From Heterocephalus glaber (taxonomy: Eukaryota > Chordata > Mammalia > Rodentia > Bathyergidae): a DNA stretch of 64,000 bases. Location: the NCBI RefSeq assembly GCF_000247695.1, contig NW_004624734.1, positions 15,741,894 to 15,805,893 on the forward strand, written 5' to 3'. Below, one piece after another: positions 36,146 through 47,439 of this stretch; the first letter of the stretch is position 1; the number at the start of each line of letters is the position of its first letter. The position numbers were made by a program, and so were the translations under genes. The notes beneath the pieces were generated by a model. It did not search any database, had not been told where the DNA came from, and saw nothing but the letters and a program-made list of their open reading frames with translations.

Positions 36146-37276
36146 TTATATGTTAAAATGGATTCCTAAAGTTGTCATGTGTATGTAAATACTGTAGGAA
36201 CTTGTTAACAGTTCAGTGTGATATAGCATATGTAAGAGATTATAATTATCAACTTATTGTCCTTTCCTCTGATTGAACTAGGTGAGGGGAAGTAATGGAG
36301 CCTCCTAAACTGTTCCCTTATGATTTAAAGATTGTTTTCTGCCTTTCTTATTTTTGGTTTGTTTTTATAGGTTAGGGAAATGTAACCACTGAGCCCTCTC
36401 AAGTAATTTATTCTAATAAGCTCTTTGATCCTGTCATAGTAAAGTTTTCAAACATACTTGTTGCTTATGGCTGTGTCCTAGGGGATTTACTTCAAATGAC
36501 CCAGAGGAAGAAAGAGATTGTTTAACTTTTTTGTATATACTATTTCAATGAAGTTTTAGAAAGTAGTTCTTTGCAGTGAAACTCTATAGTCAGAATATAA
36601 GAAATTAGACCAGAATTTTCACTGTCCTAGAACTATAGTTTCTTACAAAAATAGTTATATTTTAAACATGTCTTCTAATCTTAAAAGCTATGCAGATTTC
36701 ATCAAACTCTTAAGAATAAAGAGAAAAGATTGCATGAAAACATTTCTGTCCAGCAATCAACATTTTCTAAACTGTCAATCACAAAAATCAACTTCCTCAA
36801 ACCCAGACTCTTCTTCTGTGAAAGGAATGTGAAATTTTGGGTGTGGCTTAAATAATCTTCAATTACAAGGATACCTCATCAAGGAGAGAATATTCATATT
36901 TGTGAAATGGAATTGGAGAGTGTACACAGAAATCACTAGTGTTTGTGTTTTAATTGTACTTTTTCACAAAAGGAGAAATTCACTGGCTTTTAACTTTAAG
37001 GAAGTAGAAATGAAATGTATTCAGAAATGTGTCAAAACTTATTTTACCAATTTATTTCATTTAGAAGTATTACTTTATGTAATATTACTTTTTAAAATAC
37101 AACAAATGTTTTCATTTTGAGTATGCACTGGAGTATTTCTTAGGAAATTTACATACCATGTTTACACCTCAATTACTTCGTCTGTAAAATAGAAATTATG
37201 CAATTTTCAATTGCAAAATATAGTATAAGGGGTAAATATTCACTTTATATATATCAAGGTATTTCCTAAGTACTTA
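36146..37276. other. Unassigned interval with a MIR-like scrap
   Basis: No gene. At about 37165-37200, CACCTCAATTACTTCGTCTG followed by TAAAATAGAAATTATG resembles the sense MIR segment CTCATCTGTAAAATGGG, but it is too short for a firm call. Confidence 0.4.
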
Positions 37277-37293
37277 TTGTCTTTATATTTCTT

Positions 37294-37389
37294 TCTTTGT
37301 TTTTTTTTTTTTTTTGGTACCAGGGATCAAACTCGGGTCCTTGCACTTGTGCAGCAGGCGGCGAAAGCACTGAGCTAAATCCCCAGCAC
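37294..37389 (-). mobile_element. ID-type SINE with perfect 17-bp TSD
   Basis: Antisense ID element: poly(T) at about 37300-37315, GGTACCAGGGATCAAACTCG, CAGCAGGCGGCGAAAGCACT and GAGCTAAATCCCCAGCA. The target TTGTCTTTATATTTCTT is repeated perfectly at 37277-37293 and 37390-37406. It shows the loop variant GGCGGCG shared by most ID copies here. Confidence 0.93.
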
Positions 37390-37803
37390 TTGTCTTTATA
37401 TTTCTTAAATTAAAATATAAAATTCATAATTTTAAAGAATTCTACAAATTATAATAACTTTAAGGTAGTAAAATGTTAAAGACAAAGAACTGAGTTTTCA
37501 ATACTTAATAATATAATAAAATATACATATATGCTTTGATGTGGAATTTGATTTTTACTACCAGTCTGGAAAGTCAGCTTGGTATGGCTACATTTCAGCT
37601 TCATGTTTAACAACAGAGTAGTTCCTTGCCTTGTCTGGGAATAGCTACTTTCATTTCAAACCTTTCTGGAGTACACTTAGCTATCAAAGATCTCAGTTCT
37701 ATACGGCCAAGACTAGTAGCTTTGAAGTCAGTTCAAAATTAAATCACATTAATGTTTTGGCTTACTAATTCTTTCTGGAAAACAAGATATGGGAATATTG
37801 CTG

Positions 37804-38177
37804 TGTGTTAGATAGCTTTCTGTTACTATAACAAAATAGCTGAGATAATCAAATTGTAAGGAGGAAAGTTTTATTTTGGCTCATGATTTCTGAAGGTTCA
37901 GTTCAAAAGCACTTGGCCCTGATTTTTTGTGGCTCTGTCCATACAGTATATTATGGCAGAAATGTGTAGCAGGGGAAGCCTGGTCACCTTATAATGTTGG
38001 GGAAGCCAAAAGAAAGAGGGGGTCTAAGGTCCTAGTATCCCCTTTAAGGGTATCCATACATACCTAATTGTCTTGTACTAGGCTCCACCTCCTAAAGGTT
38101 CCACTATCTTCCCATAGCACTACTGACTGAAGACTAAGCCTTCAACCCAAGTGGCTTTGCGGTTCCAAACTATAGCA
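37804..38177 (-). mobile_element. Near-complete solo MaLR LTR
   Basis: On the minus strand the element starts TGCTATAGTTTGGAACCGC, carries a CCTTTAGGAGGTGGAGCCTA segment, then ATCATGAGCCAAAATAAAAC with a polyadenylation signal, and ends in CTATCTAACACA. It therefore has TG...CA termini. The flanking five bases TGCTG (37799-37803) and AGCTG (38178-38182) agree at four positions, as expected for an ERVL/MaLR TSD. A solo LTR: no internal region is attached. Confidence 0.82.
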
Positions 38178-38789
38178 AGCTGTATTAGCCAATGAAAATA
38201 AATTACGTGAAGCAGCCAGTACAATGTGCATCTCATTTTTTATAATCAACAACCCTTAGTATTCTTGTACCTGCTCAATTCAGCATATTTGCTATCCCTA
38301 TGATCTATTGGAAAAATTCCTGGGGCAGCTTCCATATGTAACAGAACAAGTCTGTGTGTGTTCAGGCCACACTGCGACAGGCTTATCAAATTAGGTACTT
38401 CTTAGATATCTTAGAAAATGAAGGAGGTAGAGGAGTAAAATAATGAAAACCACAAATGGAGTCAAATATGAAATCAAAGCAAATACTGTAATTGTAAGGC
38501 ATATGTCTGAATAAAGAATCTGCTGATTTCATACTGGATTTTGGACAGTTTGAAGTCTGGAACCTGCAGGCTTTTAGAAGCAAGAATATTTAGGGTTGGT
38601 TGAACAACTTGCCTCTCACAAGCTAGGACTCTTGAGCCATAGGGCTACTGTTTGGCTGGGAAATCCACTTAAGGAAAACAAGTTGATACTGAAAGGTTGA
38701 AGTAGGTTTAAAAATTGCTCTGATGGTGGCTTAGAAACATGAAAAATAACAGTGAACTTTTCCTTTTCTTGAACTTGGAAACAGGAATA
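38178..38789. other. Unassigned interval
   Basis: No gene or named repeat seen. Confidence 0.5.
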
Positions 38790-38790
38790 T

Positions 38791-38825
<35 letters not shown>

Positions 38826-38902
38826 TTTGGTACCAGGGATTGAATTCGGGACCTTACACTTGTGAGGCAGGCGGCGGAACCACTGAGCTAAATCCCCAGC
38901 CC
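38790..38902 (-). mobile_element. ID-type SINE with (ATTT)n tail
   Basis: Antisense ID: an (ATTT)n tract of about ten units at 38788-38828 (the AAAT-type tail), GGTACCAGGGATTGAATTCG, GTGAGGCAGGCGGCGGAACC and CTGAGCTAAATCCCCAGCCC. A degenerate TSD may be AGGAATATTTA before and AGAAATGTTTA after. Confidence 0.88.
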
Positions 38903-38989
38903 AGAAATGTTTACTTTTTATAATATGACTTGTTCTGATTTGCAGTCTTTAAATCCTTCTGTTTCACAGATTCATCTCTTGCTTCTAAC

Positions 38990-39313
38990 TCATATATGCA
39001 ATTTTCCCCTGTTAGTCAACACTCCCTACCATTGCACCTCTACACATACTGGGTACCTCTGCCCTGCAACACCTTCTCCATTGAGTGAGCTGCCACTTAT
39101 TTTTCAAGGCTCAGTTTAAATGTCATGGCCACTGGAAAGCTTATCATAAGGCAACACTTACAAGGTATTTAATGACCCTCCCAACCTATCTTCCAGTCAG
39201 TGCCTAGACAATCTCAGCCCCCCGTTTCTCCTATTTCACATAGAAATTTGAAACAATGCAAGCATTTCCCGTTGTATAATGTCTTTATTTTTGCATTTAT
39301 CTCTCTCTCTCCT

Positions 39314-39378
<65 letters not shown>

Positions 39379-39475
39379 AAGTACCTCAAAGGTCAGTTCT
39401 TCTTTCCTTGTTTTTTTTTTTCTTTTAGTCCACTGTTGGTATTTACAGCTAGGTATTCAATAAAGAACTACATGG
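38990..39475 (+). mobile_element. L2 LINE 3' relic split by a microsatellite
   Basis: The L2 phrase TCAAGGCTCAGTTTAAATGT followed by CATGGCCACTGG is visible near 39105-39135, and CTAGGTATTCAATAAAGAAC at about 39450 fits the L2 3' terminus. The (CT)n(GT)n tract at 39299-39376 lies between the two. Confidence 0.55.
39299..39376. repeat. Compound (CT)n(GT)n microsatellite
   Basis: About 38 bp of nearly pure CT passes directly into 40 bp of pure GT. Open frames over it encode serine/leucine and cysteine/valine runs and are artefacts. Confidence 0.97.
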
Positions 39476-39869
39476 ATGACAACTTTATATTTTCATTTCT
39501 AGGCAAATTTGGGTTCCTCTTTATTAGAGACAGAAGGAAGACATTGAATAACTTTCTCAAGTTTACACATTTACAAATGACAGAAATAACAAACCTAAAC
39601 AAATACAGTGGAATTTTTTTCCTATTCCCCCAGCATAAACTGGAATCAAGCAATGATTTTGAAGAACTCAACTAGTTAGAGGTCCTAAATCACTCCCTAA
39701 GAGTCACTCACAATCTGGTGAGAAAATGCACTACTGCGGTCTGTGGATCATAAAAGTGCCTCAAGTCCTGTCCAGAAAGTGATGCTTACAGAAACAAGGA
39801 GGGTTGCAAAGTGCACAAGCTTATGCAAGGGCCACAGGGAACAACTCCTTAGTGACCATGGTGTTGTTC

Positions 39870-40290
39870 TTGAGCTGCCTTAACAAGTATCAATAGCAGA
39901 AACAGCATCTCACAGTTCTGGGGCCCAGAAGCCTGAAAACTAAGTGTTAACAGAGTTGGTTCCCTCTGAGAACTGTGAAAAAGAATCTAATCTCATGTCT
40001 TTCTCTCAGCTTTTGATGGTTTGCTCACCTATTTTGTCTCACCTGGTTTGTGTGGAGATTACTGCAATTTCTACACAGTGTTCGTCCTTTTTCTCTGACT
40101 TTCTGTTCAAATACACCTTTTGCATAAGGTCTTGAGACTTATTGGATTAGGAGCCCATTCTGCTCTAGTAGGGAATCATCCTAACTGAATTAATTACATC
40201 TACCACAACCTTATTTACCAATAAGGTGACATTTTGTGGTATTAAGGATCGGAACTTCAACATTAACTTTAGGGAAGATACAGTTCATCT
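39870..40290 (-). mobile_element. MaLR LTR relic, antisense
   Basis: Plus-strand reading follows the complement of an older MaLR LTR in order: GCTGCCTTAACAAGTATC, ATCTCACAGTTCTGGGGCCC, CTTATTGGATTAGGAGCCCA, CATCCTAACTGAATTAATTA and TTAAGGATCGGAACTTCAAC. More diverged than the solo LTR at 37.8 kb. Open frames inside it are remnants. Confidence 0.68.
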
Positions 40291-41909
40291 CTTAGCAGAA
40301 GGCAGGAGTCTAAGGAAGACCAGTGTATTTACAAATGAGAGAATTTGCATACAAACTGCAGAGAACAGTGTATGTGAGAAGGCGTGCACTAATAGAGATG
40401 GGATTTGGGTCTACAACATCTGTAATTGAATTTGTCTGTTGGCCTGTGTGAAAACTAAAGGGAAAGAGACACCAGGGGACCCAGATCTTTTCCAACTCTC
40501 TTGGTTATCTAGAGAAGCATTAGAAGCTGTTACCAGGATGGCAGAAACTACATCAATAATAATGATAAACATTATTTCTTTCAATACTTCTAATCTGAGA
40601 TACAACTGCATGAAGCTAGTGCCATGTTAGTTCTGTATTAGAGATAATTAAACAGAGTCATTAGCAGTTTATGTACTGTACAGTAGTTTGCTTTGGATCA
40701 CAAAGGTTGTAAAACCCAGATCATGATTTGAACTTAGGAGGCAAGGAAGCAGTCCATGGGCCATGTTGCTTGATAATTAGACATTTGATCATTTACTACC
40801 TATCCACTTCTTCCCTTCTTTTCTCTTTCTTTCAGTTTTCTTTTCCTTTCTCTTTACTGATCTTCTTTCCTTCCCTTATTCACTTCCTACTTTTCTTCCT
40901 TGCTATAAAATTTTAAAGAATACAACCAAAATACCAGGTCAAATATTGTGCTTTGCCCTTTGTCATTCCATTTCTCATTGAAGAGCATTGTCCTTGATGA
41001 TGCATATCAGCATCCAGGATTCAGGATAAATGCAGTGAGTCAGGGCAGAGGTTTGACTTCATATACAGGCACACTTGAATCCATCCAGTGCCTGCAAATG
41101 TCCACCTCCACACCAGACCCTAGGGGTAAGCTGGAAACTGAATTTATATTTTCTACTTTTATATTTAAGTCCAGGGTTCTTCCTGCCACACAATCTTCAG
41201 AGCAAAGGCATCAGGAAATTCTTAATCTAGTTTGTTTCCACAGCTTATAAGCAGCTGTCGTTATAAATAAAAGCTGGTGTCACTCTCACTAAACTTGAAA
41301 TTTAACACATGCTTTTGCCACTCAATGAGGGATTTCCTCTGACACACTTAACTACGTAAATCTCCTGTTCTCCAGTGGTTTTCCTTTGGTATTATACTAC
41401 TATAAAAGCACATTTGGTGACAAAGACTTAACAATATAAAAGAGTAATAATGAACCTTGAAAATAAGGCTGAAAATTCCACAAATACAGGATCATCTTTC
41501 ATGAAATTTGCCATTTTCTTCTCCCAAGCCGCAATTATTACGAAAAATCAGACATCTAGATCAAATTGAAATCTGGAATGGGAAAATAAGATGAAGTTTA
41601 CTATTTCAGGCCTAGAATTGGTTGCACAATCTTGGTTAGTAAAGAAGAAATATCTTTCTAAAGATCATATTCATCTATTAAGCTTTATTATAAACTTTTC
41701 AACTGATATGCAATTACAATGGATATAAGTATAACTTAGGTGGAAATGTTTTGATGGAGGAGATGAATAAGAAAGACTGAGAAATATATTTAATCACCTT
41801 ATACTTTATACCTCACAGTATTCATATATGAACATCCAAAACCTTCAATGCTTACTCATCCCTGAATTTCATCTTATATATCCAATTTTAACTACTTATT
41901 TGAACTTCC

Positions 41910-41929
41910 ATATATATATATATATATAT
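41910..41929. repeat. (AT)n microsatellite
   Basis: Uninterrupted AT run of about ten units. Confidence 0.9.
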
Positions 41930-42424
41930 GCAAGTATGTATATTCCAGTATTTCCTCTGTGAATATTGAACCATAATTCCAAAAACCTGTTTTAAGAATT
42001 GATCCAGTCTATTTTCTATGTTTTGAGTCAAAACTTAGTGTGGTATCTCAAAGAAATTAAGGTATATTAAAATCTGACATCACAAGCTCTACCATTAAAC
42101 TAGCATCTTCACAATCCATGAATACTCAAGATTATGACAGAGCACAGTTCAGTCACAATCTTGATGGTAAGCCATGGAAACTGAATATTGATTTCCCAGA
42201 AAAGAATGGATTGTTTCATTAAAAATATGAGGGTATCATTGAAAGTGTGAGCTTGGTGAAATACAAGAACCAAGAGCCAAGCTCATGTTTCAGGGAGACG
42301 ATTGATCTTTGTTCATTTTGGATTTAACATCCTTAGAGAGAATGTGTGATTGGCTAAGACCAAATAGAAGAAAGAATTGACCTACCGAGGTTTTGTAATA
42401 TTAATATCATCCTGATTGAAAAGA

Positions 42425-42476
42425 TTCATAATAAGAAATTAAGAATGGCTCCAAAACTTCATAATAAGAAATTAAG
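42425..42476. repeat. Short tandem duplication, period 33 bp
   Basis: The 19-mer TTCATAATAAGAAATTAAG occurs at 42425-42443 and again, identical, at 42458-42476. Confidence 0.85.
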
Positions 42477-43279
42477 TATTGCATTAGAAGGACAGTTCAA
42501 AAGTGACTGACAACGAATATGGTATGGAGAATGTGTATATATGTGATAATTTTCTCTGCCAGTAAACACATCTTCATAATCATATAAAATAATAACTCCA
42601 AATAAATGTACCAATATTCTTCTTCGGTTGTTTTAAAGACATCAAAACATCCTGTAAGTGTATGTGTGGATTCTGGAGACTGAAAATGGAATTCTGAGTC
42701 TGTTTTCTCCAACTTTAATATGAAGCATGTGATTTTGCTTCTAGATCTTTCATTACTTTACTTGAAAAATGAGATTTAAATAAAATTGATAATGTAAAAT
42801 GTTGTGAGAGAATATTGTATATGAAAGTCTTTCCCGAAATACCGAGCATCACGCATAAAGTTAGGTTTTCATTATTCAGATTCCTTTGGGTCAAACAAGG
42901 AAGACTGATTTTTTTCCTCCCTTTCCTTTTAGAAATGGATCTCCTGCACTTGCTCATTTCACACCAGTATGACTGACTACTGAACAGGCCTCCAAAGACT
43001 ATGAAATGTTTTCCTTTGGCTGAAAGAGAAGTGTCAGTAGAACTGAAGAAGCAGTCATAAAAGTATTTTTTGTAAGTGAAAACAGTTACCTTAACTGCTG
43101 AAGAAAGTTGGGTTCACCATTTCAATGCTAAGTAAAAGTGTGGCTTAGTTATTTTTATTTATGCCACTTAAAAGCCTCCTTGTTTTGTCTTTTCAGTGCC
43201 TTTTCACTATTAGTGAGCTATATTTCATGCTGGTCTGTAAGGAGTTATATAATTGTGTATTATTTTTCTTTCCCTCCAA

Positions 43280-43630
43280 AAAGAAGGATTCTTAAGCCCC
43301 AGATTTCCCTCCTCCATGTGGCCTTTATTAATCTTCCCTGGGGGCTTTTTTACCCTCTGCCCTCTGATGTGAGGCTTAGCTGGGATGGTTCTTTTGGTCA
43401 TAATTGAAAATTAATGATGAGAAGTAGCCCCAAACCACCCCATTCCCTTTCCCCTTCTACGGCCCAAGAAGTGTACAATGCAGATTTTATTTCAGGGACT
43501 GGAGAGGTGATTAATTGTCACAGGGCCTCGACACTGGCTTCAGATAAGTGGTGTAGTTTGGCAGGAACACAAATATGTGGCCAGCATTCTCATCAATCTC
43601 CGAACACCACATGGAAAGGAAAAAGTCTTT
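43280..43630. other. Possible conserved noncoding block
   Basis: A complex, less AT-rich stretch: CCCTGGGGGCTTTTTTACCC, CTTCTACGGCCCAAGAAG, GGAGAGGTGATTAATTGTCA and CACAGGGCCTCGACACTGGC. No repeat family recognised. Two adjoining open frames (43138-43407, 43414-43632) show no domain, so a regulatory element is more plausible than an exon. Confidence 0.28.
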
Positions 43631-44129
43631 GAGAGAACTTTATAAAGAGAGTTATTATTATGAAGCCAAATTTTCTATAAAGAAAGACTAATTTGTAGTC
43701 TCCATGAACCTATCCAAAGGAAAGGAGTTTGTACAACTACTTATAAGGAGACTTTTCTCCAAAAATGAAGATGTAAATGGAGTGTGAGGGTGAAAATAAG
43801 AAAGAAAAATACATGAGAGTTGAAGGTAAAATGTACAGAATCATTGCCACCAATCTGTGAGAACCATGAGGTTGGCCAAGAGCCACGGTTTTGTCATTCT
43901 ACAGCTGAATCACACAGATGGCCTCGATGTATGTTAAGTAAATGAAAGAATAGAAACTGTGCTTTCTTTTTTGGATGCAGTCCTCATATCTGATTCATGA
44001 TCATTGAGAAAGAATATACATATGGCATTATATTTCTGTTATCTGATATTGTGATATGTATATTTTTATTAAACAATGCCATGGTCATCCACCTATCAAC
44101 CCTAAATGGATCATCCTTCAGCTTGCCTC
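43631..44129. other. Unassigned interval
   Basis: No gene or named repeat seen. Confidence 0.5.
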
Positions 44130-44540
44130 ATACTTCCCTTCCCTATATTTTACATATACAATACATTTACATTCATCATTGGGAACTTGTACCTTTATAT
44201 GATGTATCTTGGTTCTTATATTTTCCCCACTCCCCTGCCCTCTCTTCAACCCCTACACCCCTCCCTATTTGCAAAGGCTTTTTTTCCATTTCTTTCTTAT
44301 TTCATACTTTTTCCTTTCCCTTCTTTCCTTTCCCCTACCCTTCCCTTTTCCCCTACCCCTTTAGACCTTTTCTTCCTATTTCACATTATCAATTATTCAT
44401 TTTAATCCTTATTTACACTTCCAATTTCTCATACCAGAGAAACTATTTTGTATTTATACATGTGTGTCCTATTTGTTTCACTTAAGAGTATGTCCTCCAT
44501 GTGCATCCATTTAGCTATAAATGCAGACTGAAGATTCTTA
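44130..44540 (-). mobile_element. L1 3'UTR, antisense
   Basis: On the minus strand: GCTAAATGGATGCACATGGA and ACTCTTAAGTGAAACAAATA (the L1 3'UTR phrase after ORF2), then a purine-rich G-block, TTTGCAAATAGGGAGGGG, AATATAAGAACCAAGATACA and a TTGTATATGTAAAAT end. This copy links the purine-rich 3' ends in the window to L1. The 162- and 99-codon plus-strand open frames here are polypyrimidine artefacts. Confidence 0.83.
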
Positions 44541-44609
44541 CTGTGAACTGAAGTTCCACATAGTTCGTTGTTTGTATTTAGATGGGGCAGATTAGTTTTT
44601 GGTGCTTTC

Positions 44610-44725
44610 TGTTTGCACAGACTGTGAGCTCCTTGAAGCATAGATCATCCCATGATTTCCTGCCATCTCTGGGAGTGTAACTAACAAATGCTCCTTGAAT
44701 GCTTATTGAATGATGATAATGTGTA
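44610..44725 (+). mobile_element. L2 LINE 3' end fragment
   Basis: CAGACTGTGAGCTCCTTGAA near 44619, a CTGCCATCTCTGGG segment and AATGCTCCTTGAATGCTTAT before TGAATGATGAT follow the L2 3'-terminal order. Confidence 0.68.
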
Positions 44726-45479
44726 TTTGAATAAATTGCCTTGAGCCAAGGTTTGCTTCTTCCTCAGACATACTGGTCTGTCTGTAAAAGAAGATTTCTC
44801 CTCCTAAGACCTCAGATACAGCCTTTGGGTGGTCTTCTCCTTAGATTAAATATCTCTACATTATTGAAGGGAGAAGATACTTGTCTTGGGGGACTATATA
44901 AATATTTAGTTTTCTGTTCTAATATAGACATGGCACCTTCTCTCCAACAGAGCTTTGCAGAGTTAGAAATGGCACAAAGTTATTGCTATGTAAGTCTACT
45001 AGTGCAGAGAATAATTACACAAAAAACCTCATAATTTCAAAAACAGAATATTTTAAATCAGATTTTTTACAAAACTTTTTGGTTCTAAATGCTACTTACA
45101 TTTATTTAGACCATAAAAAAGGGGAATTTGCTAACTGTGTGGTAGTACAACCATTCTATATTTTTAAATAAACCTGAAATAAAATCAGTTCAACTGGCAT
45201 TGTTCTCCTTTCAAAAATTTTATAGTTTATTGTATATTCTACTGAATATACAATAGTGCATAAGACATATTTTAAAATATTAATTAAATAAAAGCTATAT
45301 AAACATCAACCAAGTTAAGATATTGTCAATATTTAGGAATTTCCAGTAAATAATGCTTTGCTTTTTTACTTCCTCTTCCAAATGAGTGTAATTACTGTCT
45401 TCACTTGGGGATAATAATTAAATTTATTTACTTTACAGTTGTATCACCCATATTTGTATCTGTATTTATTATTATAGAT
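44726..45479. other. Unassigned interval
   Basis: No gene recognised; anonymous open frames at 44741-45034 and 44983-45171 have no domain. Confidence 0.45.
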
Positions 45480-45740
45480 AAGTAGATTTAAGACTTTATA
45501 TAAGTATGCTTAAATAGTGGTTGCTCTTTTCTTACTCATTTCTTTCATCAACACTATATATTTAATTCATTTCAGCTGTTGTAGCTATAAATTCACTCAT
45601 TTTATTGCTATTTAGAATTGTATTATGTGACTAGACTATAATACATTTATTTTACTTTATTCATCAATGTGTCTGGATTTATTTTTGAATTGTTCTTGTT
45701 GAGTTAATTCAGACAACGCTCTTTTAAAAGTCTGCATAAA
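45480..45740 (-). mobile_element. Old L1M 3'UTR, antisense
   Basis: The plus-strand text AATTGTATTATGTGACTAGA, ATTTATTTTACTTTATTCATC and GTCTGGATTTATTTTTGAAT follows the complement of the L1M 3'UTR. It lies on the 3' side of the antisense ORF2 pieces that begin at 46.3 kb and may belong to the same copy. Confidence 0.5.
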
Positions 45741-45992
45741 TGTCTACTAAGTCTCAACCTAGGACTAGAAAGCACATGTTTAGCTTTGTTGCATAATGTT
45801 AACTGAATTGTTAATTTTTAATTGAATTTCTCTCCAGCATTCTGTGTCTCCATTATTTCAATACCTCACCTGTACTTAGTACTATTCGACATTTATTTAC
45901 TTTCTTATCCAGTGAGTGTTTAATAATATAAATCTATACTTCTCTGACTATCTGCTTAGATTTTATGCAGTCTTTAAGAATTAAGTATTATG

Positions 45993-46083
45993 GGCTGGGG
46001 ATTTAGCTCAGTGGTTTTGCCGCCTGCTGCGCAAGCTCAAGGACCCGTGTTTGATCCCCGGTGCCAAAAAAAAAGAACAAAAA
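45993..46083 (+). mobile_element. ID-type SINE with TSD; A and B boxes visible
   Basis: Sense ID element starting GGCTGGGGATTTAGCTCAGT. RNA polymerase III A-box-like TAGCTCAGTGG at 46004-46014 and B-box-like TGTTTGATCCC at 46048-46058, followed by GGTGCC and an A-rich tail. The TSD is AAGAATTAAGTATTATG (45976-45992) and AAGAATCAAATATTATG (46084-46100), with two mismatches. tRNA-like in its boxes but not a tRNA gene: it cannot fold to a full cloverleaf and has a retroposon tail. Confidence 0.93.
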
Positions 46084-46329
46084 AAGAATCAAATATTATG
46101 TTAGTATTATGTATTAGGTTTTTAAAATGCCTTTCCTTTGATTCAGGAAGTTCCATTTTATTCCCAATTTATAAGAGATTTCATGGAGAGTTGATGTCGA
46201 ATTATATTAAACGATTTATCTAGTGATATTGACAAATGGAAAATAATATGTTCATTTCCCATTTTTGTTAACGTTATTATCTTAATTTCAGAAAAATTGA
46301 ATAACTCTGAGAAGAAGCCCACTTAGCGA

Positions 46330-46840
46330 CTATGCAATTTTTTTCTACATTAGTGAATTCTGTTTGTTTGGATTTCATTGAAATGTTGGATCTATATTCA
46401 GGAAGATTATACCTTTTTTCCCTATGATATATTGTCTGAATTTTGTGTCAGGACAATGCTGTTTTGGAATTGTTCTTTTGTCTTCTGTTTCTTGGAAGAG
46501 ATTGTATAGAATTGATGTGATTTCTTTTTTAAATATTTTGTATCATTTGTCAGTTAAACTAACTGGCCAGGAGAATTCTTTTTGGGTTGGTATTAACCTA
46601 CAAATTAAAATTTAATAGTTATAGTTCTATTCAATTAGTTCACTTTGGATGCATTTTGATAGTTGACAGGTTTTGAAAAATGCATCTGCATTATCTGGGT
46701 TGATAAATCTATGTGCATGGAGATGGTTTTAGTATTTCCTATTGTTTTATAACCCATGGGGCCTGTACTAAAATTTTTTTATTCTAAACATTGAAGTTGA
46801 GAGGTATGTTTTCCTCATAACTTTTGCAATGGGTATTTTA
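46330..46840 (-). mobile_element. L1M ORF2 relic, antisense (reverse-transcriptase side)
   Basis: The plus strand reads GTCAGGACAATGCTGTTTTG, TTTCTTGGAAGAGATTGTAT, AACTAACTGGCCAGGAGAAT and TCTTTTTGGGTTGG, the complement of old L1 ORF2. Many stops and gaps. With 45.5 kb and 49.4-50.96 kb it may form one antisense L1M of roughly 5.5 kb broken by later insertions. Confidence 0.6.
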
Positions 46841-47439
46841 GAATTACTATTATTTCTTTCCTAAATATTTGTGTTTATTTATCAGAGATGCCATCTGAAT
46901 GTCTGTTTTGTCATTATTATGGTTTCTATGATTTTTTATTTTGGTTTGTTTTGATTTTAACATATGAAATAGATGAGTTTGACAAATAAATAAAGACTTA
47001 CTTAGAATATTTAATTTTTTGAGTCAATGTTGCAATTTAATGCACATTTTTATGTCACATATTGTCTGTCTCAGCTTTTTATACCTTCTGTCCATATACT
47101 TGATTTTAATTGCTCTTTTTAAGTACCTCTGTAAGATGGTAGCAGAAAATTATAAACCTATTTCACATTCAACATGAACATTTAAAACTATAGACTTCCT
47201 TCTGTGCTTTTCTTAGTTATCTCTGACAAAATCTGATAAAATTTCTTTGTAATCCATGAAATTTGAAATGTGAAATACTTAACATCAAAATATTTATAAT
47301 CTTTATAATATATTCAATAATTTTTAATCTTCTCTTGGCCTTTGTGTATTTGTGTTGTTGCCATCATTTTATAGTTTTCCTCAATATATAAGATGCCCTT
47401 TTCTCTAAATTTTTAATTAATTTTTAAAAATTGTTATTG
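46841..47439 (-). mobile_element. Probable continuation of decayed L1M
   Basis: A second weak ATTTATCAGAGATGCCATCT phrase (46877-46896) resembles the same ORF2 site as at 46.55 kb, suggesting a duplicated or second L1M fragment. The rest is T-rich and not assignable. Confidence 0.35.

Larger units (their letters stand above)
40291..43279. other. Unassigned interval with MIR scraps
   Basis: No gene recognised. Two short MIR-like antisense pieces are possible, at 40660-40740 (AAAACCCAGATCATGATTTG) and near 41165-41200 (AAGTCCAGGGTTCTTCCTGC). An (AT)n run lies at 41910-41929 and a short direct repeat at 42425-42476. Confidence 0.45.

Noticed and set aside
39200..39675. Open frames of 87 and 112 codons
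   Set aside because: They run through the (CT)n(GT)n microsatellite and an L2 relic.
43997..44485. 162-codon plus-strand open frame and its 99-codon partner
   Set aside because: Same artefact: antisense L1 3'UTR, matching the frames at 2.4-2.9 kb and 55.6-55.8 kb.
45993..46083. tRNA-like gene with A and B boxes
   Set aside because: It is a retroposed ID SINE with an A-tail and TSD, without a full cloverleaf.
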